DNA of 64,000 nt. It comes from Lycocorax pyrrhopterus obiensis. Its lineage: Eukaryota > Chordata > Aves > Passeriformes > Paradisaeidae. Of this stretch, positions 23,305 to 36,890 are shown one piece after another (position 1 is the first letter of the stretch; the number at the start of each line of letters is the position of its first letter). The translations under genes were made by a program, and so were the position numbers. The stretch covers positions 9,724,163 through 9,788,162 of the forward strand of contig JACSVZ010000011.1 in assembly GCA_014706295.1 (NCBI GenBank), read 5' to 3'. A model generated the notes under the pieces. It was not told the DNA's origin. It searched no databases and saw only the letters and a program-made list of their open reading frames with translations.

Positions 23305-24404
23305 GCCTTTTCAGTAGTCTCAGTCAGAAGCAGTCTACAACACTGAAAGCTGAGTGTTTTGAGAGACTGTCCATGGAACGAACATCTGCTTCTACATCCA
23401 CCTAAAGAGTGCACAAAACCAGCCCAATTCAGTCATGTCTGGTAGCCCAGGAACCCACTGGGCATACATGATCTCACATACTGGATCACAGATTTCATAA
23501 AGGATTTCTGCCTCAGACCAGCAAGTGTGATACTGAGAGCAGCCCCAAAAGAGGTTTGAAATATGAGGCTGAAACTGGTCAGAAAACCTTTAAGCAGCAG
23601 AAATTGATAGAATTACTCTGTTTCTTTGCAGCACTGCACTACAGGCTTTCTTTGCAGATCTCTGAGTGGTAAAACATTTTTTTAATAACCTCAAAAATTA
23701 ATATTGCAGATGGCTTTTTAGAGCGATCCCTGACCAATTCCCAGAAACTTTATTGATACTAAGTACATACATCAGTAAAACACAATCCAAAGTTTTTAAA
23801 CTCAAGACACGCATAACTCCCTGTAGTATTTTGTCCAAGTGTTTTACAGAGCATTAATTGCTACGAGTTCACTTGCAAGATGCAATTTACCAATTCTAGC
23901 TTACAGAATTGCATATAGCACCTATCTCCACCGCGCTTCAATACCACACCAGCAATTGAAAATACACACTGTTTTTCATAGGAATTTGAGTATGTCTAGA
24001 TGGTCATGCACTCATTTCTTGCTAAAAACCAGTGCGAATTTAACATCTACCTGTCTTTGAAAAGACCACAATTGTCTCGAATATCAGGAATTTCTTATTA
24101 CTCGCATATAAAGGCTATTAAACAGTGGCCAGGACAGAACCCGCAGAAACAGTTGTGAGATTTTGTCTTGGTGATAACTACGGAACTTTTTCAGTCAGTT
24201 CTTCCTTAGGTTACCATTATTACTTTATTATTTACTCTACAAAACTATTTAAAGCTACCAGAGTACGCTGATTTAATTTCTGTGTCTATCAATAATAAAC
24301 ATACCTGTGGCAGAATATAGCCTACAGTACTGTTTGAATGTTCTGGTGCCTGTCTTACAATGAGTAGTTAAAATTAGCCCCTTATTATTGGTTGCACCAT
24401 AATT

Positions 24405-24487
24405 AAGTTGTGGTTGTTTTTTGTTTTTTTTTTTCTATGGGTTTGATGGGGGTTTTTTGTTGAGTCTTTTTTGGGGTTTTTTTAAAC
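24405..24487. repeat. T/G-rich low-complexity tract
   Basis: Long T runs are mixed with G3-G5 runs (TATGGGTTTGATGGGGG, then TTTTTTGGGGTTTTTTT). This is the reverse-strand version of the A/C-rich tracts seen elsewhere in the window. There are only three G-runs of three or more, so a four-tetrad-forming G-quadruplex is not clearly supported. Confidence 0.75.
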
Positions 24488-25380
24488 TTCAAACAAGTTA
24501 GAAATAGCTTACAGCACTGCAGCTGTAGTAGAATAGAGAAGAGAAAGAGGAATGCCTCCATGCAAATTCACAAGCAGAGGGAACACTTTTCAACAGCTTA
24601 ATACCAGCTGCACAGTTAATTAGCCAAAATATTGGGGTTTTTTCCTCTTGAAAAATAAAGAAGAAATACTCCATTTTACAGCCATGTATGCCCATCTCCC
24701 AACTTCTATGTGCCTTACAGTTTGGAATGGGATGCTACTGTGCCTGTGCATTTAACTACTTAGATGTGGAAGTGGAAAAAAGTCAAATCACAACAAAGAT
24801 GGAGTGGAAATCTGTATGGATCTACGAGTAATTCAAGAAGCAAGGCCTCAGACGGGAAGAGAAAAAGAAATACTGACATGGCAGAAGTAAAATGAAGGAA
24901 GGTGGTTGTAAATATATTTCTGGAGGGTAATAGGAAAGACAGAGATTGCTCATTTTTTGGCCTAATGAATAAACCATTTTAGTTTCCTCCCCCCTTATGC
25001 ACCTGCTGCTTTGAAAAGCCCCTTCCACAACCAACAACTGAACAGCAAATGCTGCACAATGACTCAAATGTTGCTGGAGCCATGCCAGCAAAAATTACCA
25101 CTCTTCAACCAAGATAAACATCATATTACTTCATTACCCTTTTAAAACATATGCAAATTAAATCCATTATTCTTTTTTCTTACAGAAATGAAGTTCCTTT
25201 GGCTGGAATTCAACAGCTCCCTTTGTCATCATTGACCATGAAGGGATGAACTTCATGTAGATGATGCCCATTTCCCATCTTTGAATCAAACATTAATACC
25301 ATTTGACAGTAATAAATAACATTTATCACAATAGGGATCTACTAATGATTTTCCCACTAAGCTGGCTCATCAGAACCTAT

Positions 25381-25432
25381 CAGCTGACAACTGCATAAAT
25401 GAGATTAGCATAACAGCTGCCTATGACAAATG
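25381..25432. promoter_or_regulatory. Cluster of E-boxes
   Basis: CAGCTG occurs at 25381-25386 and 25414-25419, and CAAATG at 25427-25432, within 52 bases. CAGCTG is a palindromic bHLH site. Between them lies GAGATTAGC, a homeodomain-like core. The cluster could be part of an enhancer, but E-boxes are short and common; function is inferred. Confidence 0.25.
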
Positions 25433-27149
25433 TATCTAAATCATTTTAATGCCAGCTAGCTCTTTGATCTCCCTATCACGTTGTTGCCAAAACTAAATCC
25501 ATTTCTTCAAGATACATGTTGTTTATTACAGATACATGAGTATATTCCACACCATTATGTACTCCAGAGAGTTCAGTAATTAAAAGAATTAAAAATACTG
25601 ATTGGATGCTGCCACTATAATGTAAACTCACAACACTGCACGTCAGAGTAACATTCCACTGCCTACTTAATTCCCCACCTCCCACCCTGAATTGTAGGAT
25701 TTAGTGTTTAATAGCTGTTTGTTTCTCTGAAACAAAATACATGTTTTAACGTAACTAAGAGTATTAGCTTCTCTCTGTATTGCTTACAGAAGCATCATTT
25801 TCATACAATTTAAACTAATTCCCAGTAATATGGGACTTGGTTCCACGCACACATCAAAGCAGCAATTCACTGTGTTTGTATAAATACAAAACTGACGGAA
25901 AGAAAAACTTGCTGGTAGAGGAATCTGTTTGTGTTTTAATTGGTACTACAAGCAAGACCTATAAGACTGTCATGCAAACTCATGAAAACAGATTTCAGCC
26001 ATAAGCCAAGGCCAACAGCTCTTTTTTCACCTCTATAACAAGATTTTTAAAAGCACTCCAACTTCCAAACAGTTCTGCAGTTGAGAGTCAATGAATTCCT
26101 CTACCTGAATTCAGATTATCAGAGATCTTTAGGCCCTTAAGGACACAGAGGGCTTTCTTGATGCCTCAAACACAACATAAAAGATGCCCTCAGGGGCTTC
26201 AAAATCCCAGTCAGACTCACAATCATTCTTCTGTTTCCCTAAGATATTTTAAAAAATTTTTACTTTCTTAAATATGCTGAAGGTATTAAAAAATATGTCT
26301 ATTTGAGTATATTGGGACCTACACATTTCCGAAGAGTGTCCCTCCTCCCCAGTACTGAATAATTTTGAAGCAATCTGAAATCTGCAGTAGAATTATCACT
26401 GATTTTCTTAAGCTTAGACTAAGCTTTTGATGACTTGACATATGAAGTAGCATCAGCTATGACTACCCTTGAGTGCCCTTGATTTAAAAATCTGTATTCA
26501 CACCTTTCATGAACTGTGTAGCTTTATGTGCATTTATTTTGTAGCTTTGTAGAGATTTGCATTTGTCTTCCCATCAGTGTTTTCAGGTGAGTTCTGCACA
26601 GAAATACTCATAATCGTTCATACTTGAATCATCTTAAGGGCTGTTCCGTGAATGGATAAAAGACAAACTAGGTATGTGTGCAGCGTTTAAAATTATAAAA
26701 GCACATATCATTTCCCCAATCAGCTAAGTAAATTCTAGAACACAAATCTCTTGGTTTTTGCTGAGAACCAATACTGAGTGACACCAGAGCTCAGTTCTCC
26801 TAGAAGTAGCACCAGTTCATGGTGGAAAAGGTTTCTAAATGAGAAGTTCAGAGGGCTTTGCAAAAGCATGGAAAATGTGCAAGTAGGGGAACTAATGAGA
26901 TTGCAGCCTGAGAATTGTCGAAGTATTCAAGTTATAATGCTTTGTAGCAAATATCTTGTTTTCAATGCTGTAACATTCACAGGCACTTTATTCTTTCTTG
27001 CATTTCAATTAAAATTCATGGGACGTTTTCTCCACATATTTTTCAAGTCTGCCTGCATTTTTCATATCTTTGAAAAATTTCTGGCCATTATTTTTCATGT
27101 AAAATGGACAGAATCTATGGTCTTTTGTCCAAAGCTTTTGTCTTCTGAA

Positions 27150-27188
27150 GCAGGCCATTTTTCATGGATGAAACTGAGGCACACACTT
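27150..27188 (-). repeat. MIR core-SINE relic
   Basis: GGCCATTTTTCATGGATGAA then ACTGAGGCACACAC matches the MIR phrase CCATTTTACAGATGAGGAAACTGAGGCACAG in minus orientation with few changes. The match is short, as usual for ancient amniote MIR copies in birds. Confidence 0.5.
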
Positions 27189-30100
27189 TCAGTTTTGACA
27201 GCATTTCTTATCATTCCCCACAGTTAGCATTGTCACCTTTCATTATTTAATTCTGAAGTACGAGGAAGGCTGATTTATACCCATGATGTATAATTACAGG
27301 CAGATGGAGTGCTTGGAAAGTAGAAACACTGAATTAGGGCTGTAGTAAGTGCCTTTGAGCTTCCTGTGAAAAGTCCTGCCTGTGCCACCAGCTAAAAACA
27401 AAAGCCAAACAATTTAAACTAAATTAATTCATGCTGTTGGAAGCACTGAGTTAATGAAAGTGAATACAAAACTAATAAAGTACATTGGTTGTGGTTGCAA
27501 GGTAATTTAAAATGTTTTTAAGTACAAATGATGAAATGTGTTTGTATTAATCAAAATCATCTTTGAATGTGCTCATGGTCAAAAGGCTTTTTTTTTTAAC
27601 CTCCACTTCACTTGAAATCATTTTGACACAAGTCCACTCTGCATTTTGAAGAGAGAAGCGCTTTCTACAGTTCTTTCATATGATAATATGCAGTATATTT
27701 TCAGCTGTCTTTTTAAAGTTTAAACAAATGGAAGGCTTATTAAGAAGATATCATAATTACATGCAGCTATTTTACTAGCTCTTATCTGAAGCAAAAGCAA
27801 GCAATTAGTTGAGAACATAAATTCATTCAAGACATTTACTGAACATGAGGGAATAGACCAGTGGGAGAAAATAGGCCCATTTTAGTGTTTCATCTTCCCT
27901 GCAGAAGCACAGTAAACTTATTCTAGCAGGTTTAATGACACCTCAAAAATAGGTCTTTTACTTGGAAAATGAACTGGTATTTCAGAAGGTTCTGAGACTC
28001 CTTAGCAAACATACAAAAAAAAAAAAATATCCCCCAGTAGCCTTAGTCTGAGGACAGCTACTTTGTCAAACGGTAAGGAGTTACTCTTTTAATAGACACA
28101 GAAAACATCACTGGTGCAAGTGGGTAACCAGTGCTCAGTAGCAGAAATCTAAGCCCACTGCTGTCTTGAGATGCCATATTGCTTTCAAATTATGGCCCAC
28201 TGAAAAGTAATCACTAATAAATACAAAAAAAGATTTCTGCTTGAAGCTGAATGCAGACACCAAAAGGGAAATATTAGGAACAGTATTAGGTTTTATTAAT
28301 TGATTTTTCTCTGCTTTTTAAGCATTCTATTCCCTAGAGTGATCATCACCATATCCCCCAGCCCCAGGCATTCAAAACTTTTCACATATGTTTAACATTA
28401 AGCCCACGAATAGATGTATAAAAGACTATAGAAAAACTTATAAGCTTTAAAATTAAGAGACCTGATTAAAAGTGGCAGCGTGGGAGGGAGGAAGGACTCC
28501 AGGCCTTGAGCTGCCACTTGAGTTGTCACAGTGATGGTGATGACATGCACCAAACCATTATTCCCAACCACAGCAATTTCTCCCAGCATGCCAGAAACAT
28601 GTACCAGATGAACCTCCCGGGAGAATGCAGCTGACCAGATTTCAGGTGCTGACCTCCATGGAGCAGGAGCTGATGAGGGCAGAAGGGACAAGACTGCACA
28701 GCAGCACAGGGGATGACAAAGCTCTTCATGGACACAAGACATCTCCATTTCAACCTTTGTGTTTAAGACATCAACACTTCTGTCATAACAAAAAACTTCA
28801 GTTAAGGGAGGGAAGAGGAAATAAAGTCCAAGGTTCTTAACAGTTACCACATTATAGTTAGATTCCAGAATTACTATAATCCTTCACTGGACTTCTTCCC
28901 AGATCATCTGAAACAGCTCTTCAGGTTCAAAAAGCTATCATTTTGTTAATACAGAGCTCACAGTGTTCATTTTTAAGTCCTGGTAATCCAAAATGCTGTC
29001 AATACATAATGGTTACTTCATATCCTAGATTTACTTTTTATATTCCCATTTGATGATTAAAAGCCGAACAAAAATAACTTAAGACATACATATCAAAAGT
29101 ATTCTCTCCTCTGCTTTTGTTCTGAGGGTAAGCAGGAATGAAAGAAGAGTATTGAAAACAAGATTTTTTTTTCCAATCTTACTGGAAGCAGATGGATAGC
29201 AATTTCTCACATATTTAAGATAACACCTACATGCAAGTCCTCTTTCTCTAAAAAGAGTAAAGAATATTTGTGCTGGAATTTGCCAATGTTTCCTAAACTA
29301 GTGGAAAAACAACTGTTTTTCTACGAGAAGCATTTGTCAGCCACAAAGGCAGAGAAGTATTTCATCTTTCTCCAGATCTCTTCACTGGCAAATCTCAGCA
29401 ATATTAATTCACTTTTGAGGAATGCTCTAATGATATTTTTTTCATCTTGTCACCAGTTGGGCTCAGAATGTTTTTTTTTTAATGAATGCAACATAATTCA
29501 TGCATAGTCACTACTGAACCCAGCAAATTCATAATTAGTGACAATTTTGCACCTGCTGTTATGGGTAGATGCTATTCACTTTAATTTGATACCTTGATTA
29601 TACATTGAAAACTTCAGGAGACTCCAATTATCTTACATATTTCCTGAAAAGAACGTAGCAGTCACAACTGGATAAATAAAAAAAAACACCAAACCCTAAC
29701 AAGCAACATTTTTGAGAACTTTCTAGTAATGAAGACCCCAACCCAGCAATACACCCATATTGGGTACATATGTACACACATTATATTGATGAACATCATC
29801 CCCAAGATGATGGTAATTTTTAATATGTTTAAAAATGAACATGATGGTTAAATTTACCCATATTTTTAAGCTAAGCTGTTAGCTAAACCTGGAAGTATTA
29901 TGGATATTTTTATGCAAGAATTGATCCTGCTGTATTCTATGAGTGCCTCTCTGCCTCTGATATCAATCCAACTACACAGAACTTTCCCAGCTATCACATG
30001 ACATTTCTTGTTCCAAATTCCAGTAGGTCTTTGTTGCTGAAAGAAGGAACATATTGCATATAGAAGAATTGAGCACAGACACGCTTGTTACTTGTGTATT

Positions 30101-30469
30101 CATGACTGTATTCATCTTCCTGCTCCATATCCTATCACACTCAAAGGAATCAGATATATTTGACCATCTAAACACGTTTTTGTTCCCTAAAACTATCTAC
30201 CATATTTTCTTTTTAGAAGCCAAAGAAGCAGTAGCACTTTCAAAAAGAAGGAGGAGAAAATGAAACCTGCCTGTATGGACATAGCAAAATTGAAACAACT
30301 CCTCTGCTAGTCCTTCAAGGGTTTCACCAACCCTGACACCCGGAGGGCTAACAGAATTTCTGCACTGGTACTACTAAACAGAACAGAGTGTATTTGGCAC
30401 ATGGTGATGGGCCTGCCTACTTTCTAGGAAGAGCTGAGAACAACCAGAGACTGTTCCCAAAAGTGGGCT

Positions 30470-30572
30470 GGCACGTGGAGAGTTCTAGACTCAATCCTGG
30501 ATCAGCCATGAAACTGTCTTGCAGTATAACATATGACTCTGGAGACATTTACAGTTCTGTCTCACTCTCCAG
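30470..30572 (+). repeat. Possible MIR core-SINE relic
   Basis: GACTCAATCCTGGATCAGCC and, after a gap, GACTCTGGAGACATTTACAG with TCTGTCTCACTCTCC follow in order the MIR segments TTCGAATCCCGGCTCTGCC, GACCTTGGGCAAGTTACTTA and CTCTGTGCCTCAGTTTCC. Identity is low and the alignment was by eye. Confidence 0.35.
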
Positions 30573-33390
30573 CATTCGAAAGACTAAACACACACACACA
30601 GGCCACTGCTAGCTGATGACTGCATCTATCATCAATAAACAGGCCCTGTGCTGTGTTGGATGTTTTTAGCATCAGCAAAATAGGTGTTTCCTGCATTACC
30701 AAAGCTTTTTATCTTTTCCTCTAGAAAGAAACAACATTGCATGGTATTACTAAAGAGAATCATCCTTCCCTCTCCCACCTGGCATTAAAAAAAAAAAATA
30801 GTTTAAAGCATTGCTGCCCTTGCTTGGTCCTGAAGCAAGGTTTTCCTGACTCAGCTTCTATCCTTAATAAGCAGTCTAATGGCTCTCTAGGTGACTGGCA
30901 TTACTGTTATAAACTGAGTTCACTATTAGAATATTCATGGAAAATGCTATTATTTTAGAGTTACAGAGAGATAACGGGAATTAGACAATAAGGAACTGCA
31001 TATTCAAGAATTCCATCCAATACTAAAGAAGTCAGTCTAAGTAGATACAGAACTGTCAGCACACATGAGCACTGAATGAGCTTTTTCATAAATTTTCAGT
31101 TCTGTGATCTCCAAATTAGGATGACTATATAATTCTTGAATGGATACTGATGTCATTGTCAATGAAGGACAATGAGGCCCACTGCCTCCCAGTAAACTAG
31201 TACCAACAACTTAACCTAGGCCACAGAATTCACCTCACATGTTATTCACACCACAAGGCAACCCTTTCTGGGACAAGAGAGTCATGCAAAGATGAGCTGA
31301 ATTCGCCCTACACAGCTGCCTATGTCTTGCAGGCAGTTAACAAAGCCCACATATCCTCCAAGATACAGCCTGAGTACATCACAGAGCTACAGTAGATTTT
31401 ATGTTGAGTGTGTTAACATAAGAGGACATTTGCCCTGTGCGGTTCTTGCAGCCAGACTGAAGTCGGGCTGGCCCTGCAAGCCAGGCACCCTCAGCTGCTC
31501 AGGGTGTCTGCATCACCCCGGCACAAACCTCACCTCCTGCCAGCTGCAAAGGACAGCACAGTACTTACTCTGTAACATATATTCAAGAGCTAAAGCTAGG
31601 CCAAGAATCACAGATTAGCTATTCCCACAATTATACTAAAATCTGTGAAGATAATTTCTTCTACAGGACAGTCATTTCCTCAAGAAGAAAATTCACAGGT
31701 TCTACAGTCACAATTTTCAGCCAGTCATGATATCTGTTATAACTGTTCTTAAAATTTTAATTTTTTTTCTGTGAAGAACAGTATTTGGGACCTTAAAATA
31801 ACATAGTTAAAACTTGATGAGACAAGGAACTATGTGTATGAACATTAATCTAAAGCAGCAGGTTGTGCTTGCATGCTGGCTCAGCACTATGAATTCAAAT
31901 GTCACATAGGAAAAAAATTTGCATTCTTGAATATTTTGTTTCGATGGGTGACTACAGTGAACACAGACTCACCGAATACAAAAGAAAACACTGGAAATCA
32001 TGAAACTTGCTCTTCAAGTTTCTAATCTATTTTAAAGTGTTTTCTGCTGACTCAAGGATTGACAATATGTATTAAAACTCAGTTTTAGCATACACCAAAA
32101 AAGCCATGAATTTCACATCTTAAATTGTGTCATGATGCTAGAATTTAAGCTCACTTTATTTCTGATCTGGACTATAGAAGATTAGAAAGGATTAAGAAAC
32201 TCCTCAGGACACAGAGAAATCACCATTTTTGTTGCTGTAAAATAGCCATGGATATGTCTTTGGGAGAAATATCTCCATCCAATTTCAATCATGTAAACAT
32301 GTTCAAACCTATGGGAGAAGGACGAGCTGCTTCTCCCACTTCATCTGTTGTACAGAAAGATGCTGCTTTTAGCAAGCCAGTGCTCCATTGTTATTACTGT
32401 CTTTTTGTTTGCCTGTAGGGGCTGAAGAGATGGTGCAGATGGTAAACAAACATGCTTTATGGTCTTGGAGCTTAGACTGAGAAATTCAGATTTGCTTTTC
32501 ATTTCTGGAATGCAGCTAAGCACAGAAATTACTCAAAATTATTATCAGGCTGCTTCTCAGTCCTGTGCAACTCCTCTGTGATTGCACTACCTAGCAGACA
32601 TGCCTCCCCTCAGTCTCCCAAAGTGACTGACAAGTACAAAAACTTCTTTTCATACCAGAGTATTTCATTCTGCTTAAATGGTATTGACACAAGCCACTGT
32701 TCTAATAAATACAATTTTTAAAACCTGAAGTCTTATATCATACACATATGATATTACTCACATAAGTTGCATGGTCCTGAATTTGCATATACCAGTCCAG
32801 TTTACAACTTGAATAAAGGCAAAGTAGACATCAGCTTCCGTCATTGCATCCTGTAGCTCGCTGTTCTCAATTCTATCAGAAGCCTAGATCACCCTCAAAG
32901 GCAAATAGTTTTAATTCTACTAACAAATACATCCCTATTTCACCAACAGAGATCCAAGCATCAGTGTGTGTAGAGACACATCATTTGAGAACATGCTTTC
33001 CTAAGGAGCCTGCAAGATAGAAAACAAGGCACTAAAATGTGGTTCTGTGGTGGCAGTGAAGCAGCAGACTAAAACACCTACAATCCTTCAGTTTCACAAA
33101 TAGATTTACTCAGCCAGCGTATAACCCACCACATCTGCAAATATGCAGCTCTGAAGGGAGTCCCAGCATGACTCCAAGACAGGCAGGTGGAACAGCAAGC
33201 GCCAGACATGGTGCAACAGCAGCTCCTCCAGCCAGATATCCCACACTTGCAGCTCACCCACAAACATCAGGACCTGGCAGCTTCTGCCTAGTCAGACATG
33301 CACATCCCACTGCCTTAATCTCTTTCCATGTTATACATACATAAAAAATATATAAATACACACACTATGTATGGAGCTTACACTGTAGAT

Positions 33391-33689
33391 GGGGACAGGC
33401 TATGTGCAAGAGCATGTAGTGACAGGACAAGGTGGAATGTCTTGAAATCAAAAAAAGAGTAATTTTAGATTTGACATTAGGAAAAAATTCTTTACTCGGA
33501 GATGGGTGAGGCCCTGGCACAGGTTGCCCAGAGAAGCTGTGGCTGCCCCATCCCTGGAACTGCTCAAAGGCCAGGCTGGACAGGGCTTTGAGCAAGCTGG
33601 TCTACCAGGTGGTGTCCCCATCATGGCAGGGGCTTGGAACAAGGTGATCTTCAAGGTCTCTTCCAAACCAAACCATTCTATGATTCTAT
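33391..33689 (+). mobile_element. CR1 LINE 3' region, 5'-truncated
   Basis: This copy ends with the diagnostic ATTCTATGATTCTAT at 33675-33689. Upstream are the standard phrases GGACAAGGTGGAATGTCTTG, TTAGGAAAAAATTCTTTACT, GCACAGGTTGCCCAGAGAAG, CTGTGGCTGCCCCATCCCTG, GACAGGGCTTTGAGCAAGCT and GGTGATCTTCAAGGTCTCTT. It is about 300 bases long, so truncated at the 5' side, with a boundary near 33391-33410. It is well preserved and younger than the other CR1 pieces here. Open frames through it on both strands (up to 168 codons) are artefacts. Confidence 0.95.
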
Positions 33690-34674
33690 TATACACTTTT
33701 TTTGTGTATATAAACAAAACACACACATCCACACACTACACTTATCACAATCACCTTCCTCTTCCCAACCCCTAGAACCTGTTCATCTCATGAGGGTGGC
33801 TTTTTCCTCTGTGTTTCCTCTTAAATTGAAACTTCAAAGTTTCAGTCCTCAACACCTCCACTGTCTCTTTGGGAAGCAGGGAAGGAGCAGTTTTCCCTCA
33901 GAATTCCCCAGTCCCTTGCACACAACTTCAGTGCTGGCATCCAGTCCCACCACACAAATAATGAGGCTACACCAAGTGCCGCTTCACCCTCTGCACAACC
34001 ATCAGCTCAACTTTCCGCTATACAGAACTATAAAGCTGAAATCCATGTCCTGTGTGATACCTGTGGTCGGCGATACTGTGGAAACTGAAAGGAATTTGAG
34101 GAGGGCAGAGATCTGCAGAGTTTCATTTAGGTATCATTAGAATATCATTAAAAGTCAGTGAACACAAAATAGATTTAGCTGAACGTGTTATCAAGACTGC
34201 ATTGCTGCATTACATCTAGTCCAAACAAAATAAAAATGCTTTGGGGCACATGAAGGATTTTATTCAAGTATTCCTTACCCACACACAGACATACACTAGA
34301 TAGAAAAACAAAAATAGATATTTTTCTTTTGAAGCACAACACTAACAAAATTAAAAAGGAGCATTTCACAAGCATAATTATGTCTTCCAAAAACCACCCC
34401 CTAGAGCCTTATAAAAAACCCACAGCCATATAAATTTATTTGTCACTCAGGAAATAGTTTATTCAGTGTCTGGTTTTCTCCCCACCCACTCCTTAAAGTT
34501 ACTTTCTTTAAAGAAAATTTGTGCATAATACAATAATTTCTTGCTCATCATTACTTCCTAGGCAAATCTAATCAGATATTCATATTCACCAGATAAATTT
34601 CTGAACAGGTATCTTTTTTATATTCTTTAAGAGTTTTGTAAAATAGCACAAGAAGTAGCCATCTGAAATGAGTT

Positions 34675-34960
34675 TCTGTATAATACATGGCACTGATGTC
34701 CATCAAGACTCTGAGCCATTGACCACCACCCTGTGGATGCCACCATCCAACCACTTTCTTAACCATGATCTTATCTACTCATCAAATCCATCTCACCCCA
34801 ATTTAGAGAGGAGGATGTCGTGGGGGAACTGTGTCAAAGGCTTTGCAGAAGGCCAGTAAATGACACCTTCCCTTGTCCACTAATGGAGTCAGTCCATCAC
34901 AGAAGGCCACTGAGTTAGCTATTCCCACAGAAGAATTAGCAGCAACGGTTTTAGGCACAG
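34675..34960 (-). mobile_element. Old CR1-clade LINE reverse-transcriptase fragment, reversed
   Basis: On the minus strand the DNA reads LLAFCKAFDTVPP and, further on, GWWHPQGGGQWLRV. These correspond to the LDFCKAFDTVPHDIL and W-DG--QRVVVNGS regions of CR1-type reverse transcriptase. GTCAAAGGCTTTGCAGAAGG on the plus strand is the familiar reverse complement. Frameshifts separate the blocks, so the copy is dead. The left edge is near 34675, where similarity fades. Confidence 0.78.
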
Positions 34961-36799
34961 CTCACCTTTAATACTAATCTCATGTGCTAAGTAAGTACAA
35001 ATGTAACTTGCAAAAGGTTATCTTAATAACAAAAGATCGTTTCATGATTGATCATGATACACACCATACTGCAGCACGGGATCACAATACCAGCACAAGA
35101 AAATCTGTAATAGCAGTATGAGGGCACTGCTCAGACATTCAGTGAGTAGAGGGAATAGCTAATGAAAAAGGTGGGGGAAAAATGTCACAGAAAAAAGGCC
35201 ACAATTAGGGACACCTTTTGGAATGAAAGAATAAAGGCTCAGGAAGGGGTATGTTTAAAGAACATTTATAAGTGTTTGAAACTTTTTTTATCCCACTCAA
35301 GTCCCAGTTTTTAATGAGACACCACAGATTAAAAGGGGACAGAAAAAAATTTGAATGAATAATCGGGGGAGTGCTTGAAATTGGGACCATTTGAGGTGGC
35401 TTAGGGAAAAGCATTTAACAGAAATCTCAGCTACAAAGGTTGAAAATAGCTTTTGCATTTAATATCACTATTGAACAGCTGTAATTTCAGCTGGATCTTT
35501 CATACAAAACCCATGCAAAAAAAAAAAGGCAATATTGATCTAATAGCTAATATATATACATCTCCCTAGAAATGCAAAGACAATACTTGCTTTAGCTCAT
35601 TTAATGTGATAAGAAAGTACCATAATTACCTGTAGCAATTACAGAAGAGATACTGCAATTTCAAATTACAGTGAAATAATATGTACTTATTTATCAATTC
35701 AGCTTTAAATGTTATCCCACTTATTTGCTCCATGAAAAATGGAGTTTAGATATAGTATGTGCACATATTTTTCGACAGGTACTTCATTGAAATGTGCCTT
35801 GCCTTCATTAGAATACAGCAGAGGCATGAAGTGCATAATCTACAATTCTTATAAGGCAAAGGGCACCTCAAAAAGAGATATTTCAATAGCAAATTGAGCT
35901 GGAAGAAAATGTGTCAGTTCAATTCACCAAACTGAAGAGATTTCATTTTAACCTACTTATCTCAATGCTCCATGAGAAAGACTTAAGAACAGATACAACA
36001 ATAAACCCACCAGTAAAAAAAAATTAGATTCTCAGATGTTAAGCATTCAAAACCAGCTCTCATGGTATTATTTATCAACAATTTTAAAAGACCTGAGCTC
36101 TTTGAAATTGTTCCCTACTGTAAATCATAGCATCTTAAAGAAAACTTATCCTCAGACCTCAAGATCTTGGAGATACTCGATATCAGAGTTGAAAGCTTTA
36201 CCAGTAAAGCCAGCAGTAATATCCAGTCATAATATCCAGCATTTTTCATGGTATCACTTCCAAACTCTCTTTAGGCAGCGTATTGAGAAACTTATTAACT
36301 ATATACAGGCTACTTCAATGTTCTGTATTTGTGTCATACTCACATCAGGTATCATTCCCATTCCCAATGCTGTAGAATGAAACTTAACCCTACACAATCT
36401 GGCAAATGCATTCAAAGCCTCTAACAAATATGGTCAGTGACTACAAACACCACGCTGCTCCTCTCCAGCTGGCCAGCACATACAGGCCTGGGTTGGGAAG
36501 CAATGGATTTTCTTGCTTGGCAGTACGCACAATTCTGTGAGAGGAAATACTGCCAACATTGCCTGAAGAGAGTTTGGAAGGTATAAAACCCAGGGAAGAC
36601 TTAAAAAAACCACAAGTTTCTCAATTACAGACCTTAAATTTTTGCCTTTTTTTTGGTAAATAAATAAAAATTACAGAAGTTATGGAAACAAAATTTTACA
36701 ATGCGTGGCATAAGGTGGAAAGAGGTTCTCAGAAGCTCCTTGAAAAAGCATATTAAACAGGGATTAACAGAGAAGAGATTTAAAGATGAGAGAGCCTGG

Positions 36800-36890
36800 A
36801 ACAAAAATACAGAACATCACAACTGTAATACTAACTCTGCCAGTATTATCATGTTGCCTTTGTAAAGTCATTTAACCCCCACTTGGAGAA
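36800..36890 (+). repeat. MIR core-SINE relic
   Basis: AATACTAACTCTGCCAGTAT followed by TATCATGTTGCCTTTGTAAA and GTCATTTAACCCCCACTTGG aligns in order with MIR CCCGGCTCTGCCACTTACTAGCTGTGTGACCTTGGGCAAGTTACTTAACCTC. This is the clearest MIR copy in the window. Confidence 0.6.

Larger units (their letters stand above)
24490..33380. other. AT-rich noncoding stretch with MIR relics; no clear gene
   Basis: Apart from the entries listed separately, I see no recognised gene. Frames of up to 150 codons (26778-27227 plus; 28398-28850 minus) have random-looking composition. A somewhat GC-richer patch at about 28450-28760 is unassigned. A/C repeats (ACACACACACACA near 30588) are short. Confidence 0.5.

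Noticed and set aside
24305..24349. 45-base minus-strand exon candidate before CCACAG/GTATGT
   Set aside because: The donor is strong but the acceptor has almost no pyrimidine tract, and 15 codons give no identity.
24405..24487. G-quadruplex candidate
   Set aside because: Only three G-runs of three or more occur, with long T spacers, so a stable quadruplex is not supported.
26778..27227. 149-codon plus-strand frame
   Set aside because: The composition is random-like with no domain, start context or splice structure, and its 3' part overlaps a MIR relic.
28398..28850. 150-codon minus-strand frame
   Set aside because: A brief WD40-like impression (EIAVVGNNGLVHV) is not sustained. There is no repeat register and the ends look like translated AT-rich DNA.
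33634..34140. Longest plus-strand open frame (168 codons)
   Set aside because: It begins inside the CR1 3' end and runs into low-information serine- and proline-rich sequence. It is a repeat-derived artefact.
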